From Lachnospiraceae bacterium (GTDB lineage: Bacteria; Bacillota; Clostridia; Lachnospirales; Lachnospiraceae): a stretch of DNA of 64,000 nucleotides. Made by a program: the position numbers and the translations under genes. The number at the start of each line of letters is the position of its first letter. Position 1 is the first letter of the stretch. The notes beneath the pieces are model-generated. The model ran no database searches, was not told the DNA's origin, and saw only the letters and a list, made by a program, of their open reading frames with translations. Below are positions 48,067 to 57,535 of this stretch, in pieces. The stretch covers positions 98,162-162,161 of the forward strand of contig JAFVXW010000030.1 of NCBI GenBank assembly GCA_017500935.1, read 5' to 3'.

Positions 48067-49364
48067 CTGCTTGCCTCTTTTAGATAGTGATAGAGATTTG
48101 TTGCAAAACTAATACAATTGGTATTTGTATTAATTTCTTTCAGTTTTTCTCTGTAGAAGAAATAGATAGACTTATCAGCAAAGTTCTCATCCGGCCTTGC
48201 AGCACCAACTACGGAACCACCAATATCCAAATAACGGTCTCTGAGGCGCACATACATCAACACATATTGCTTCAATCTCTTCGCCCTTTTTTGTCTGCGA
48301 CAATACTCAACAATCCAGTTTTGAGAAGTAACCATCATCGGCAGTTTCAAACCATTTTGTTTCGCATATCGGATAAAGTTATCCTCAATCTCCATCCAGA
48401 ACGGTCCTGAACCCGGACTAGCTGGGAACAAGCATATATTGGTGTCTACATAAATCGGGCTGATCCCCGCCTGTGCATTCAACATCAGCTGAATCGTGTT
48501 AATTCGATAGGTTTTATTGAGGATTACAACCCTGGTATCCGGCTTTGCAAAAACAATATTATGCGGGATTGTACCTGATAGCGAGACAAACTCTTTGCAG
48601 TTCGAAATATAGAAAACCAGTTCTTTAAAACTACACCGTTCTGGATAAATAATCTTGTATCCGTTTTTACGATATATGCGCTCAATCTCGGGTTCTCCAA
48701 TTTCCGTCATAACAGCCTTTTTCAGCTTGGAACGAGAGAAATATATCTTTTCATATATTGGATAGCTTCTCGTTGCCGTCGCTTTCTCTACGATGTAGCG
48801 GTACAACTCTTCAGATTGTTTTGAATAATAAACCGGCCTTACCATAGACATTTCAGGAACAATGATGCTGCTGTATCTTTCTGGCTCATAAACATAATGA
48901 ATCTTATCCTCTGTAATACCAAAAAGGCTGAGCAACTCTAAGAAATTCCCATTGATTCTCGATTTCCGATTGCTGGTTAGTATCAGCAATTTTTCACCAT
49001 GATAATTTTGCTGAAAAAACCAGAGACGGGGAACAATATCAACTAAAAAATGTCCCCACTGCATAATATAGTAGCCCAGATAAATCACTGATTCATCATA
49101 GAACTTAGGCTCTCGCTCCAATTCATAGCCGCAGGGCATGAGATTCTCCTGTGAAGTTGCAGAAATATTGACATATTGGCCATTTTCGTCCAGAACACCT
49201 CCCATCCCCTTGGTAGAACAGTTCAAATCGGGCCGAAATGGAAGCACAATAGCATTGCGATATTTCTGGGCATAAATATCATCTCTGTATGAATATCTTC
49301 TTCCCGAAAGCGTAATAAACTCATCCCGAAAGAAATCATCAATAAAGTCTAAGTTGTATTTCAT
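48063..49364 (-). CDS. Glycosyltransferase family 61 (DUF563) protein
   Basis: 433 residues. The GT61/DUF563 core is YLGYYIMQWGHFLVDIVPRLWFFQQ, IYFSRSKLKKAVMTEIGEPEIERIYRKNGYKIIYPE and VSLSGTIPHNIVFAKPDTRVVILN. Eukaryotic GT61 members transfer xylose or GlcNAc; bacterial ones sit in capsule loci with unproven sugars. It starts 14 bp after the next GT gene. Confidence 0.82.
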   Translation of the reverse strand: MKYNLDFIDDFFRDEFITLSGRRYSYRDDIYAQKYRNAIVLPFRPDLNCSTKGMGGVLDENGQYVNISATSQENLMPCGYELEREPKFYDESVIYLGYYIMQWGHFLVDIVPRLWFFQQNYHGEKLLILTSNRKSRINGNFLELLSLFGITEDKIHYVYEPERYSSIIVPEMSMVRPVYYSKQSEELYRYIVEKATATRSYPIYEKIYFSRSKLKKAVMTEIGEPEIERIYRKNGYKIIYPERCSFKELVFYISNCKEFVSLSGTIPHNIVFAKPDTRVVILNKTYRINTIQLMLNAQAGISPIYVDTNICLFPASPGSGPFWMEIEDNFIRYAKQNGLKLPMMVTSQNWIVEYCRRQKRAKRLKQYVLMYVRLRDRYLDIGGSVVGAARPDENFADKSIYFFYREKLKEINTNTNCISFATNLYHYLKEASR

Positions 49365-49378
49365 TTTCCTGCCTCAAC

Positions 49379-50662
49379 TTACTTACCGCAGCACTTGTTT
49401 TTTAAGTGATACAGGTAGGCTTTCTCCACAATTTTTCTTTTGATGCCCAGTTTTTTGCAGTCCATGGGCTCTATTGTTATTCCATCATCCATTGACAAAA
49501 TAATGATTTCATCGTTTTCAACTAATTCCAGAGGGCCATATTCTCTACGCGCCCTGTAATCTTTAACCAGCTTCCATAGCTTGTCAGAATCAGATAGCAG
49601 ATCAACAAGCTCGTCCCTTCCCGACAAGACAATTCCATTGCAATTTTTGATTACCTGTTTAGCTATATTCCCGCTCAAAGCATTTGCGAGAATGAACGTG
49701 TTAGCAGCAAAACACTCATAATACACATAGCTGTAGGTTTCAGGCCACCCTGACCACAGGATAACACAATCGGCCTTTAACTCCCGCAACATTTCTGTCA
49801 TCGTTTTGCGCCCATTTTGGAACCCAACAGGGCAATTAATGATGTGCACATATTCTTTGTCTTTTTTACCTAGATGATAAAATTGAACATTCGCCCCTCT
49901 CTGTGTAGCAATCTCAGTTGCATAAAGAAAGTCTTCCCATCCTTTGATCCGAATGGGAAGTCCGCAAAAAGCGACTCTCAATGGTTCTCCTGGAACAGAA
50001 TCTCGATTCCCTGTATATTCGCCAATTGCCTTTTGGTGGTAAATAATACGAATACGACTTCTGATCTCAGGTATCGTATCTCCGATGATCTCTGCAGGAC
50101 ATTCCGAAGGTGCGATGAAGATCATCCGATTGAGGTACTTCTGTATAAATTTTCTTCTTTCTTCCGCATGCCAGTGGAACTTCCACAAGGCACAGTCCCC
50201 ACATTTCTCCTGGGATGGTACACCAAATCCGCAATATTTGTCCGAAGAATCCATGAGTGAATACGAATCACATACCAGGTAGTAATCATGCAGATAGAAA
50301 AAAATCTCTGCCTCTCGGATGTAATCCAGAATTTCTGAAAGCTGATCCAGCAAAATACTTCTAAGATGATGAATATGTACCTTCATCAAAAAATACTCGC
50401 CGTTCTCCGAACAACTCAGGAAGGATAGCAGCGCCTTTGTTTCAAAGATACCCACCATCGCTCCGTCTAACACAACACCCCAGTAGTAGTACAGCTGAAA
50501 TCCTGCAATTTTCTTCGTCACTGGGTAAATATAGACGTAAGATATCCCGGATGCATTGAACATTTTCTGATGAGTTATAATAACCTTCTCCGTTCCACCC
50601 AGTGATGTAAGTATATTCCCCCCAGAAATGGATAAGATATACTTTTTATTTGCTAATTGCAT
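49379..50662 (-). CDS. GT4-like glycosyltransferase
   Basis: 427 residues with a GT-B appearance. The N-terminal half contains a cysteine-rich segment (SDKYCGFGVPSQEKCGDCALW), the middle FIAPSECPAEII, and a C-terminal LRVAFCGLPIRIKGWEDFLYATEIA and DCVILWSGWPETYSYVYYECFAANTFILA with the GT4-type E-x7-E region. The donor and acceptor are not predictable. Part of the capsule GT set. Confidence 0.75.
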   Translation of the reverse strand: MQLANKKYILSISGGNILTSLGGTEKVIITHQKMFNASGISYVYIYPVTKKIAGFQLYYYWGVVLDGAMVGIFETKALLSFLSCSENGEYFLMKVHIHHLRSILLDQLSEILDYIREAEIFFYLHDYYLVCDSYSLMDSSDKYCGFGVPSQEKCGDCALWKFHWHAEERRKFIQKYLNRMIFIAPSECPAEIIGDTIPEIRSRIRIIYHQKAIGEYTGNRDSVPGEPLRVAFCGLPIRIKGWEDFLYATEIATQRGANVQFYHLGKKDKEYVHIINCPVGFQNGRKTMTEMLRELKADCVILWSGWPETYSYVYYECFAANTFILANALSGNIAKQVIKNCNGIVLSGRDELVDLLSDSDKLWKLVKDYRARREYGPLELVENDEIIILSMDDGITIEPMDCKKLGIKRKIVEKAYLYHLKNKCCGK

Positions 50663-50680
50663 ACTCTGTACTCCTCGTTA

Positions 50681-51745
50681 TTATATCAATGTTTTCGATA
50701 GAAACTCCTTGCCTGTCTGGCCATAAGCCGCAATACTACTTTCCGGTATGTTTACAAGGTTATACTCATTTATGCCATCGAGGAAATTCATCCCCAAAAA
50801 ATTAAATAGGGATGCTACTCTGCTCCCAAGACCCTTTACAGAATCATATACCAATGTCTTTCCGTACAACGCAGAAAAAGCAGTGGCATGGAAAGAGTTC
50901 GAGTACACTTTTTCCGCATGCTGTATCAGCCACACAAACTCCCTTGGCCCTACATCAACCAGGTGAATCCCTTTATTTGTCATCCTCTGGGCAGTAGGAT
51001 GTATTACATACATTGGGATTCCCTCCGCTTCAGCATAACAGGTAGCGGCTTTTTCCAGACTATTGTTTTCAGACAGTCCGTACATCAGGATAAATCTGTC
51101 AGTATTTGTCACAGATTCAGGCTTTCTTGCGAAGACATCCCAGTCCGCTCTGTTCAACAAGAACACTGGATCGCAAACCAATTCTGATTGAATACTATTT
51201 CTTTCTAATATTCTCTGTGCCTGTAATTCCCTGACTGATACTTTTGAATACATTGGAAGGCTTTCATTTACTGCATTCTTCTGGAATTTATTTAGATCAT
51301 CCGTACCAAAGCTGGCTGCGTAAGAAATTTTCTTTACATATACATCTTTTTCCAGAAAGTAGCTCTTGATCTCTCCAGTGATGTCAGTATTCCAGACTTG
51401 ATCGCTGCCTACAGATACAATATCACAGGCATTCAGGGCAGTAATCAACTGATCTACGGCAAAAATCTTCTGCCCCAACCCGAGTTCATTGTTCTGGAAC
51501 TGAATGAACAGTCTGTTCTGTTTTCTTCTTCGATAGTTTCTCACCGTTAGGCTCAATACAATCTTGAGATTCTTCGAATAGTCAAAGGGATTCATTGAGT
51601 ATTCCTTGCGCAGCTTATCCGGGATATAGTTGACAACTACAGCATTATGTCCCAATTGATCCAGATAGCATTTCAAAGCATATGTCTGTAATATAGCCCC
51701 ATAATTATGGGCAAACTGAAAAGTCAATATTCCTATTTTCATCAC
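50681..51745 (-). CDS. Polysaccharide pyruvyl transferase family protein
   Basis: 354 residues. GILTFQFAHNYGAILQTYALKCYLDQLG, IVSVGSDQVWNTDITGE and EKVYSNSFHATAFSALYGKTLV are the CsaB/PssM family markers. Members add a ketal-pyruvate to a sugar from phosphoenolpyruvate, giving negative charge; in some loci they act as glycosyltransferases. It overlaps the GH99-like gene by 4 bp. An F420-dehydrogenase-like gene is also present, a frequent pairing. Confidence 0.85.
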   Translation of the reverse strand: MMKIGILTFQFAHNYGAILQTYALKCYLDQLGHNAVVVNYIPDKLRKEYSMNPFDYSKNLKIVLSLTVRNYRRRKQNRLFIQFQNNELGLGQKIFAVDQLITALNACDIVSVGSDQVWNTDITGEIKSYFLEKDVYVKKISYAASFGTDDLNKFQKNAVNESLPMYSKVSVRELQAQRILERNSIQSELVCDPVFLLNRADWDVFARKPESVTNTDRFILMYGLSENNSLEKAATCYAEAEGIPMYVIHPTAQRMTNKGIHLVDVGPREFVWLIQHAEKVYSNSFHATAFSALYGKTLVYDSVKGLGSRVASLFNFLGMNFLDGINEYNLVNIPESSIAAYGQTGKEFLSKTLI

Positions 51746-52878
51746 TTGCCTTCATCCCATGTATGGAACTCTCCATTATCCATCAGTACGTTTCGAATTG
51801 CTTCAAGATATGCAGTACCATATCGTTCTGTGGGCTCAAGGATACCACCTTCAGCCCACTCGTTCCATGCAAACATGACAAGCCAGTCAGTTTTATACTC
51901 CTTCTTTACATGCTTTATCTGCAGGTCAAAATAGTACTTAAACTTTTCCGGAGAAGCCCCAACATATACATCTCCACGTTCTGCTTTCCGCGGTGTATTG
52001 TCCCAGTCAACAAATGCGCCGGGTATACAGGTATCATCCTGTGGATGAATTGCCAGAACCTGCTTCCACTTTTCATCGTAGCTACTCTTATGAACTTCTT
52101 TTTTGGGAAGCTTGATATAAATGTGGAGTTTGTTCTGAAGGAACAGAGACAATTTTACTTTCAATCGAATCCACATTGCGCCTTTTTTCCCTTTTTCCAG
52201 ATGGTTGATCATGGAAGGTTGGAACTCAATTGCATAATCAAATCTGCTCTTGTCCACGCTTTTATCCAAATGCCAGAAGGGACTCTGTGAAATAAACTTG
52301 ATTCCCGGCAAGCCATTCTGTTTCGCTAGTTCCTGCCATCTATCCAGCATCTCATTCAAGGGGCCAATGATATTGGGGAGATAGATAACATACAGGGGCT
52401 TTCCATCTTCCTTGATGTATCGTTCATCCTGGAAAAAGGGCAGCATATAATAGAAATGATTATCCCAGTCCTCCCTATCTTCGAAATTCTGCGCCATCAG
52501 GATCTTGTTTTCTCCAGATACCCAAGCATTGCTCCAATGTTCATTTGCCCAACAAAAGCAAAACGGAAAATCCAGAGACTTGTCTTCCAGATATTGCTCC
52601 ATAGGCTTTTCCAGCAATTTCTTGCCACAAAACCAATAATGATATACACAGAATCCATAGATTCCATACTTCTTCGCCAGATCGATTTGCCACTTCTTAA
52701 CTGAATTATCCAACAGATTGTAGTAATTCTGTTTCAATGGAGTTCTGGGTTGATAATGCCCTTCAAACAGCGGTTTTGCCTTTTTTACATTCACCCACTC
52801 TGTAAAACCTTTGCCCCACCATTCATCATTTTCAGGAATAACGTGAAACTGAGGTAAATATAACACCAAAATTTTCAT
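51742..52878 (-). CDS. Glycoside hydrolase family 99-like (WbsX-type) protein
   Basis: 378 residues. LVLYLPQFHVIPENDEWWGKGFTEWVNVKKAKPLF, FPFCFCWANEHWSNAW and VMFAWNEWAEGGILEPTERYG match the WbsX/GH99-like domain found in capsule and O-antigen loci. It may be a transferase or hydrolase acting on the glycan; there is no signal peptide. It overlaps the pyruvyl transferase by 4 bp. Confidence 0.85.
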   Translation of the reverse strand: MKILVLYLPQFHVIPENDEWWGKGFTEWVNVKKAKPLFEGHYQPRTPLKQNYYNLLDNSVKKWQIDLAKKYGIYGFCVYHYWFCGKKLLEKPMEQYLEDKSLDFPFCFCWANEHWSNAWVSGENKILMAQNFEDREDWDNHFYYMLPFFQDERYIKEDGKPLYVIYLPNIIGPLNEMLDRWQELAKQNGLPGIKFISQSPFWHLDKSVDKSRFDYAIEFQPSMINHLEKGKKGAMWIRLKVKLSLFLQNKLHIYIKLPKKEVHKSSYDEKWKQVLAIHPQDDTCIPGAFVDWDNTPRKAERGDVYVGASPEKFKYYFDLQIKHVKKEYKTDWLVMFAWNEWAEGGILEPTERYGTAYLEAIRNVLMDNGEFHTWDEGK

Positions 52879-52895
52879 AATTAACTCCTTATTTC

Positions 52896-53192
52896 TTATT
52901 TTCGCTTCCGTACAACTCTTGCCGGACTACCAGCAGCAACGGAATAGTCTGGAATATCATGTATATCGACAGAATTTGCGCCAATGATGACATGGTTGCC
53001 AATATGTACTCCAGTTCCAAAGTAGGCCATGCTCTTTATCATAATGTTTTTTCTGTATTGTTTAAAAAGCTTACGGGCACACCAACTTCTTAAAGCATTA
53101 CCTGATTTATATCCTTGAATCGGTTGATATGGTAGTCTTCTGAAAAACGAATAATACAGCGCAAAAAGAATCTTTTGTTCTATCTTCTTCAT
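52896..53192 (-). pseudogene. Hexapeptide-repeat acetyltransferase with internal deletion
   Basis: 98 residues. The N-terminal part (GYKSGNALRSWCARKLFKQYRKNIMIKSMAYFGTGVHIGN) is the start of a left-handed beta-helix acetyltransferase of the WcaF/CapG kind, and the end (IPDYSVAAGSPARVVRKR) is the normal C-terminus. The central repeats (typically about 90 residues with the catalytic His) are missing, joined in frame at HVIIGANSV. Probably inactive, although short enough to be expressed. Confidence 0.7.
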
Positions 53193-53196
53193 ATAT

Positions 53197-54420
53197 TTAT
53201 TTCCCCATTATCCTATCGTATTGATCGAGTAACCATTTGCATTTATTACTATACAAATACTTATCGTTTATACTGTTGTACGCCAGTTTTCCCATCGCCT
53301 CTCTTTTCTCCTTGTTCTCAATCAGAAAAGCAATTCCTTCTGCCATTTCTTTCACCAGTAGGGAATATGGTTTTGGATCAATTTTTACTGCATATTCATC
53401 TTCTGTCATGCACTTAACACCGCCTGTATTCAGGCAAACAATTGGCAGTCCAACACTCATTGCTTCCATTGCAACCAGACAGCCAGAATCTCTCATTGCC
53501 GTGTTGATGAGAAAATCGTGTTCTTTATAAAAATCTGATATTTTATCATGGGGCACTTTCTCAACAAAACGAATTTTTCGACCTATATATTTCTCACATT
53601 TCTGTTTGTATTCTTCTTCATATGGTCCATTGCCTAGAATCGTGAAATCAACATTATCATAACGGTCAATGATTTCTAGAATCGCATCAATGCCAATTCT
53701 GACACCTTTCAAGTAGACAAACTTTCCGCTTAACAGAGCCTTTACCTTATCATTCTCCTCATGGTTTCTAATTGACCTAACTCTGTCTATTCCGATTGCT
53801 GATGTAATAACAACCTTATGCTTATATTCTTCTGGAATCAAGCTTGCTGTTTCTTCTGTCGTTACCAGAAGAAGAGAAGATTTCTTCATCGCTGTTCGAA
53901 TTCTATGTGAATACATTGCCTTCTTTTGTACAAGCCCTCTAACAAATTCATACATCTTCTCTTTGACAGTCATCTGATACCCTATGTCTTTGCTGATGTT
54001 CTCTCCTCCGGCTACAGTCCATACAAAAGGTGCGTTCAGCTTATACAGGAAACAGGGCTGCGTCAGGGAAACAAAGGTAACGCTATGCACAATATCAAAT
54101 CTTTCTGCCTTATGCAGCTCTTTAGCAATTGCATATGCCTTCTTAGCCCAAAGATAATAATACATTCTCATTCCGCGGTTTCCTTTTTTCCAGAATACCA
54201 TCCACTTAGGCAAATGCACATAAAGAAAGTGCATATTGTCCCATGGAATCTTCTCAGAAGTACTACGTTTATATTCTTCTATTGTTTCCTTGTTGTTTTC
54301 TTTCGTAAGTATCCAGACTTCATGCTTCTGCGCAATATTAATTGCCCATTGCCACCCCACTTCGGGTTCAGAGCCTTTATTCGGCTCACACGCATATGCA
54401 GATAAAAGAATTTTCGCCAA
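53197..54420 (-). CDS. Glycosyltransferase, GT4 family
   Basis: 407 residues from a TTG start with AGGAGGGG upstream. AKILLSAYACEPNKGSEPEVGWQW is a common GT4 N-terminus, followed by LLSGKFVYLKGVRIGIDAILEI and the EAMSVGLPIVCLNTGG (E-x7-E) catalytic region. In other species related proteins transfer mannose or other hexoses; the sugar is unknown here. Its upstream junction with 56201 was broken by an insertion element. Confidence 0.88.
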   Translation of the reverse strand: MAKILLSAYACEPNKGSEPEVGWQWAINIAQKHEVWILTKENNKETIEEYKRSTSEKIPWDNMHFLYVHLPKWMVFWKKGNRGMRMYYYLWAKKAYAIAKELHKAERFDIVHSVTFVSLTQPCFLYKLNAPFVWTVAGGENISKDIGYQMTVKEKMYEFVRGLVQKKAMYSHRIRTAMKKSSLLLVTTEETASLIPEEYKHKVVITSAIGIDRVRSIRNHEENDKVKALLSGKFVYLKGVRIGIDAILEIIDRYDNVDFTILGNGPYEEEYKQKCEKYIGRKIRFVEKVPHDKISDFYKEHDFLINTAMRDSGCLVAMEAMSVGLPIVCLNTGGVKCMTEDEYAVKIDPKPYSLLVKEMAEGIAFLIENKEKREAMGKLAYNSINDKYLYSNKCKWLLDQYDRIMGK

Positions 54421-54437
54421 TGCTGAACCCCTCCTTT

Positions 54438-54451
54438 TATTTAATCATTAT
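54438..54451. repeat. Left copy of 14-bp direct repeat flanking the insertion
   Basis: TATTTAATCATTAT at 54438-54451 recurs exactly at 56202-56215, where it forms the 3' end of the kinase-fusion gene (stop codon region). It brackets the transposase remnant and looks like a target-site duplication. Confidence 0.75.
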
Positions 54452-54472
54452 TAGGCGTTTGCGAAACGCCAA

Positions 54473-54497
54473 CCCCCGCATATAATGGGGATTTTTC
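54473..54497 (+). terminator. Terminator-like hairpin at the left end of the insertion
   Basis: CCCC (54474-54477) pairs with GGGG (54487-54490), followed by ATTTTTCTT on the plus strand. Such hairpins shield transposase genes from outside transcription. Confidence 0.5.
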
Positions 54498-54585
54498 TTG
54501 TTACAGAATAAAATAACTCCTCACTGGATATGGTATAATAGAATTGTCCAGAAACCATTAACCATCACCTAAGAAAGGAGTTATT

Positions 54586-56063
54586 CTGATACTTATTATA
54601 CCATATAAACAGCTTTCTTTAACAGATATTTTTCAAGATTGTCAAAATAAATTGGATAATGACAAACCTGCGTTTCTGTCTCTATTGGAAACTCATATTG
54701 ACATTGATGAAATTATTCCGATTTCATTTAGAAATTATTTCTATGCATCAACGGGCAAGACCCGTAAATACCCTTTGCAAGCTTTCCTGTGTGCTTTGAT
54801 CATTCAACGCATTTTCTCTATCCCTACAGACCAGCTTCTCTTGACTTTTCTCTCTTACTCAAAACCTCTTCGTGAGTTCTGTGATTTTACTAAAGTCCCG
54901 GACGCTTCCAAAATCACCCGTTTCAAACAGGATTTTTTGGATGATTAACAGCTCGTTTTCGATAACCTTGTTGATGTTACAGAACCTATCTGTCAAGCTA
55001 TTGATTCTGTCAAAGCTGATATAACTATTTTTGATTCTTCTGGTATTGAAGCTTTCGTGACGGAAAATAATCCTAAATACGCAAACCGGATCATCAAGCA
55101 GTTAAAAGCCTTTGCCAAAGCCAATAACATCAATAACAATTATGACCCATATAAAGCTGCTTATAGCAATATGCCCTCTCATGCAGCTGCAAATCCCGAG
55201 ATCAAACAGCTCTATATTAATGGTCATTTTTGTTATGTTTTTAAGTCCGGCTTCGTAACCAACGGGCTTGGCATCATCCGCCATATTTCTTTCTATGATA
55301 AAGAATTCATGGACTGACTCCCTGAAATCGTGATTGAGAAGAAGTCTGATTCTCCAGATGAAGATAAATGTGTACACGATTCAAAACTGTTGATCCCTAC
55401 ACTGAAAGATTTCTTTGCAAAACATCCGCTTATCAGCCCTAAAACTTTCCTGGGCGATGCTGCTTTTGATACTGTTCAGCTATATAAAGACCTTCTTACT
55501 GGTGATACTTTTGGTAATAACCGGCACTTCTCACAGGTTTACATACCACTTAACACCAGATCACACCTTGAAAATGTTGATTATACTATTAACGAACACG
55601 GAATTCCCTGTTGTCCCAATGACGATTCACTTCCAATGAAACTGGAAGGAACCAAAATGCGGGGCACCGTTAAAACCTTTAAATTTGTATGTCCCAAAGT
55701 CAAGTGGATCTACGATAAACATAACAAAAAGTACACAGGGAATGTCAATGCGAAAATCCTTGTACTTCATCCAAATGTGGACGTATGGTGTATATTTATC
55801 CAGAAAAAGATCTCCGTGCTTATCCCGGCACCATTCGCGGTACCAAAGAATGGGATGATACATAGAAAGTTCGAACGGTTATTGAACAGGACATAAACCA
55901 TATCAAAGAGAATCTTTGCCTTGTCGGCCGCCGTACGCAGAATGAACGTACCTTGTATGCTGATCCGATCCTTGTAGGAATTACCCAGTAGATTACAGTT
56001 GTGTTAGCTGACAAAATACATCACCATAAATTTATCCGCAGCTTAAAGCCTCTGATTGTATAG
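54586..56063 (+). pseudogene. DDE transposase remnant with stops and frameshift
   Basis: The frame starts near 54586 (CTG after AGGAG) with IIPYKQLSLTDIFQDC, then FRNYFYASTGKTRKYPLQAFLCALI, FDSSGIEAFVTENNPKYANRI, INGHFCYVFKSGFVTNGLGIIRHISFYDKEF, then FLGDAAFDTVQLYKDLLTGD and, after a frameshift near 55750, GRMVYIYPEKDLRAYPGTIRGTKEW and EQDINHIKENLCLVGRRTQNERTL. Stops at about 54946, 55315, 55862 and 55988 break it. It is a DDE transposase of the type common in Lachnospiraceae (IS1182-like by appearance; family not confirmed). Confidence 0.85.
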
Positions 56064-56134
56064 GACTTACCACTCAATAAAGCGAACAAAGTTTATTAAA
56101 GTGCGCCTAAAAATCAAATCCAAATCTTATCTTT

Positions 56135-56157
56135 GAAATCCTGCACAACAGGATTTC
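56135..56157 (+). terminator. Terminator-like hairpin at the right end of the insertion
   Basis: A perfect 9-bp stem GAAATCCTG (56135-56143) with CAGGATTTC (56149-56157), followed on the plus strand by TTCCTTGTTT. Confidence 0.6.
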
Positions 56158-56200
56158 TTCCTTGTTTGGAATCAAGATTGCGAACTTGTTTCGCAATTAC

Positions 56201-57535
56201 CTATTTAATCATTATCTTTTCCGTTTGATTTGCTTGTTTCTTCAGAATTTTTTCTGTTACCACAGATAGTACACTTTCCTTATCAGCATTGGTATCGATC
56301 ACAATGACATTTGAATATATCTTTGTCAGTTTTCTATACTCAGTACGCTGTCTATCGATTTCAGAGATGGGCAGTTCCTGTTTTCTTCCGAATATAACGT
56401 TGCTCGGTGCATCCAAAACAAATATCAAATCAGGCTTCGGAATTATATATCGAAACGCCTTGGCCCACTTGGAATCAATGGAATATTTGTACCGTTTCAT
56501 ATCGACAAAGTAATCATAATAGTAACGGTCAAAAATCACTAACTTTTTTTTCATCTTGTCAACATTCACTTTCAATGATGTTCCAATAATGAAATCCAAA
56601 TTATAGAAAAGAAATCTGATAATTGACTTTAACTTTCCATCAGGCACGACACCATGTGGATCATTGTTTGATGTTGCTTCTTCAGAAGGGTTCAGTTTGT
56701 TATAGTGTCCCAGGTTCTTAAAAAAATGCGGACGAAAATAATAATTGCTTACACCGTAAAAACTTCCCGAACAAGTCTCATTAATACCGCTAATTATCGT
56801 AGATTTGCCCGCCCCATCTGGAGAAAGGAATACAACTGATAACCCACATTTATGAAAAATGCGCTTCGTTGGATAATTAATGGCAATGAATGCACTTCTC
56901 TTAATTCTATCTATCATGCGGTAATTACGATTACTCATTGCTTTCACGGAGTTCCTGATTACATCGTAATTTTGCTCAAAAACAGATACCGATTCTGTCT
57001 TAATCATGGTTTCAATCAATTCCGAAACTTGTTTCCCAAAATCTGACGATAAACGCTCTTGATCGCCTTCCATAAACAAAGTAATCAATTTCTGCAAATG
57101 CCCCACAGAGAAATCATTTTTTAATGCTCTGCGTACAATTATATATCGCAGTTCCTCGTACCTGCCGGGAATATACATATTTTTATACAATCTTTTATTA
57201 GCAAGCAAATCCTCTGCAAGCAATGCATTGTGAATATCACCTTTTGAAATCACTCTATAAAAATCTAATTGCAACTGAAAAAAACTTGCAGGAAATGGAT
57301 CAGACAGAATATACGTATATTCACCGTAGTCCTGTACGATTTTCTGTGTAACCAACAAGTCATTTTGTTTGGCTATTTCCAATACAATTCTGTCTAAATC
57401 TCTTTCACTAGCATTCCTGTACATCATATCGATGTCAGAAGGAATTTCCTCCGGCATCATTTCATACTTATTCTGGACACAGTAGTCCAAACCACTTTCA
57501 TTTATTATCTGAAACACGCTTTCAAGAAGCAGCAT
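56201..57535 (-). CDS. Nucleotidyltransferase-like plus thymidylate-kinase-like P-loop protein
   Basis: 444 residues. The N-terminal ~200 residues resemble a nucleotidyltransferase-type fold (EEIPSDIDMMYRNASERDLDRIV). The C-terminal domain has Walker A LSPDGAGKSTIISGINE, IFDRYYYDYFVDMKRY and a lid region DRQRTEYRKLTKIYSNVIVIDTN, as in thymidylate kinase-like proteins seen in capsule loci. Its role is unknown. The stop codon was partly rewritten by the insertion. It overlaps the GT gene by 14 bp. Confidence 0.75.
   Translation of the reverse strand: MLLLESVFQIINESGLDYCVQNKYEMMPEEIPSDIDMMYRNASERDLDRIVLEIAKQNDLLVTQKIVQDYGEYTYILSDPFPASFFQLQLDFYRVISKGDIHNALLAEDLLANKRLYKNMYIPGRYEELRYIIVRRALKNDFSVGHLQKLITLFMEGDQERLSSDFGKQVSELIETMIKTESVSVFEQNYDVIRNSVKAMSNRNYRMIDRIKRSAFIAINYPTKRIFHKCGLSVVFLSPDGAGKSTIISGINETCSGSFYGVSNYYFRPHFFKNLGHYNKLNPSEEATSNNDPHGVVPDGKLKSIIRFLFYNLDFIIGTSLKVNVDKMKKKLVIFDRYYYDYFVDMKRYKYSIDSKWAKAFRYIIPKPDLIFVLDAPSNVIFGRKQELPISEIDRQRTEYRKLTKIYSNVIVIDTNADKESVLSVVTEKILKKQANQTEKIMIK
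56202..56215. repeat. Right copy of 14-bp direct repeat flanking the insertion
   Basis: TATTTAATCATTAT, identical to 54438-54451. It includes the last codons and stop of the kinase-fusion gene on the minus strand. Confidence 0.75.

Larger units (their letters stand above)
54452..56201 (+). mobile_element. Insertion sequence between two capsule genes (inactive)
   Basis: About 1.75 kb between the two 14-bp repeats. TTGCGAAAC at 54459-54467 is matched in inverted orientation at 56188-56196. Both ends form short hairpins (GGCGTTT/AAACGCC at 54454-54470; TTGCGAA/TTCGCAA at 56178-56196). Internal terminator-like hairpins lie at 54473-54497 and 56135-56157, with T-rich tails only on the plus strand. 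It is oriented against the operon, so its terminators should not block leftward capsule transcription. Confidence 0.75.
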
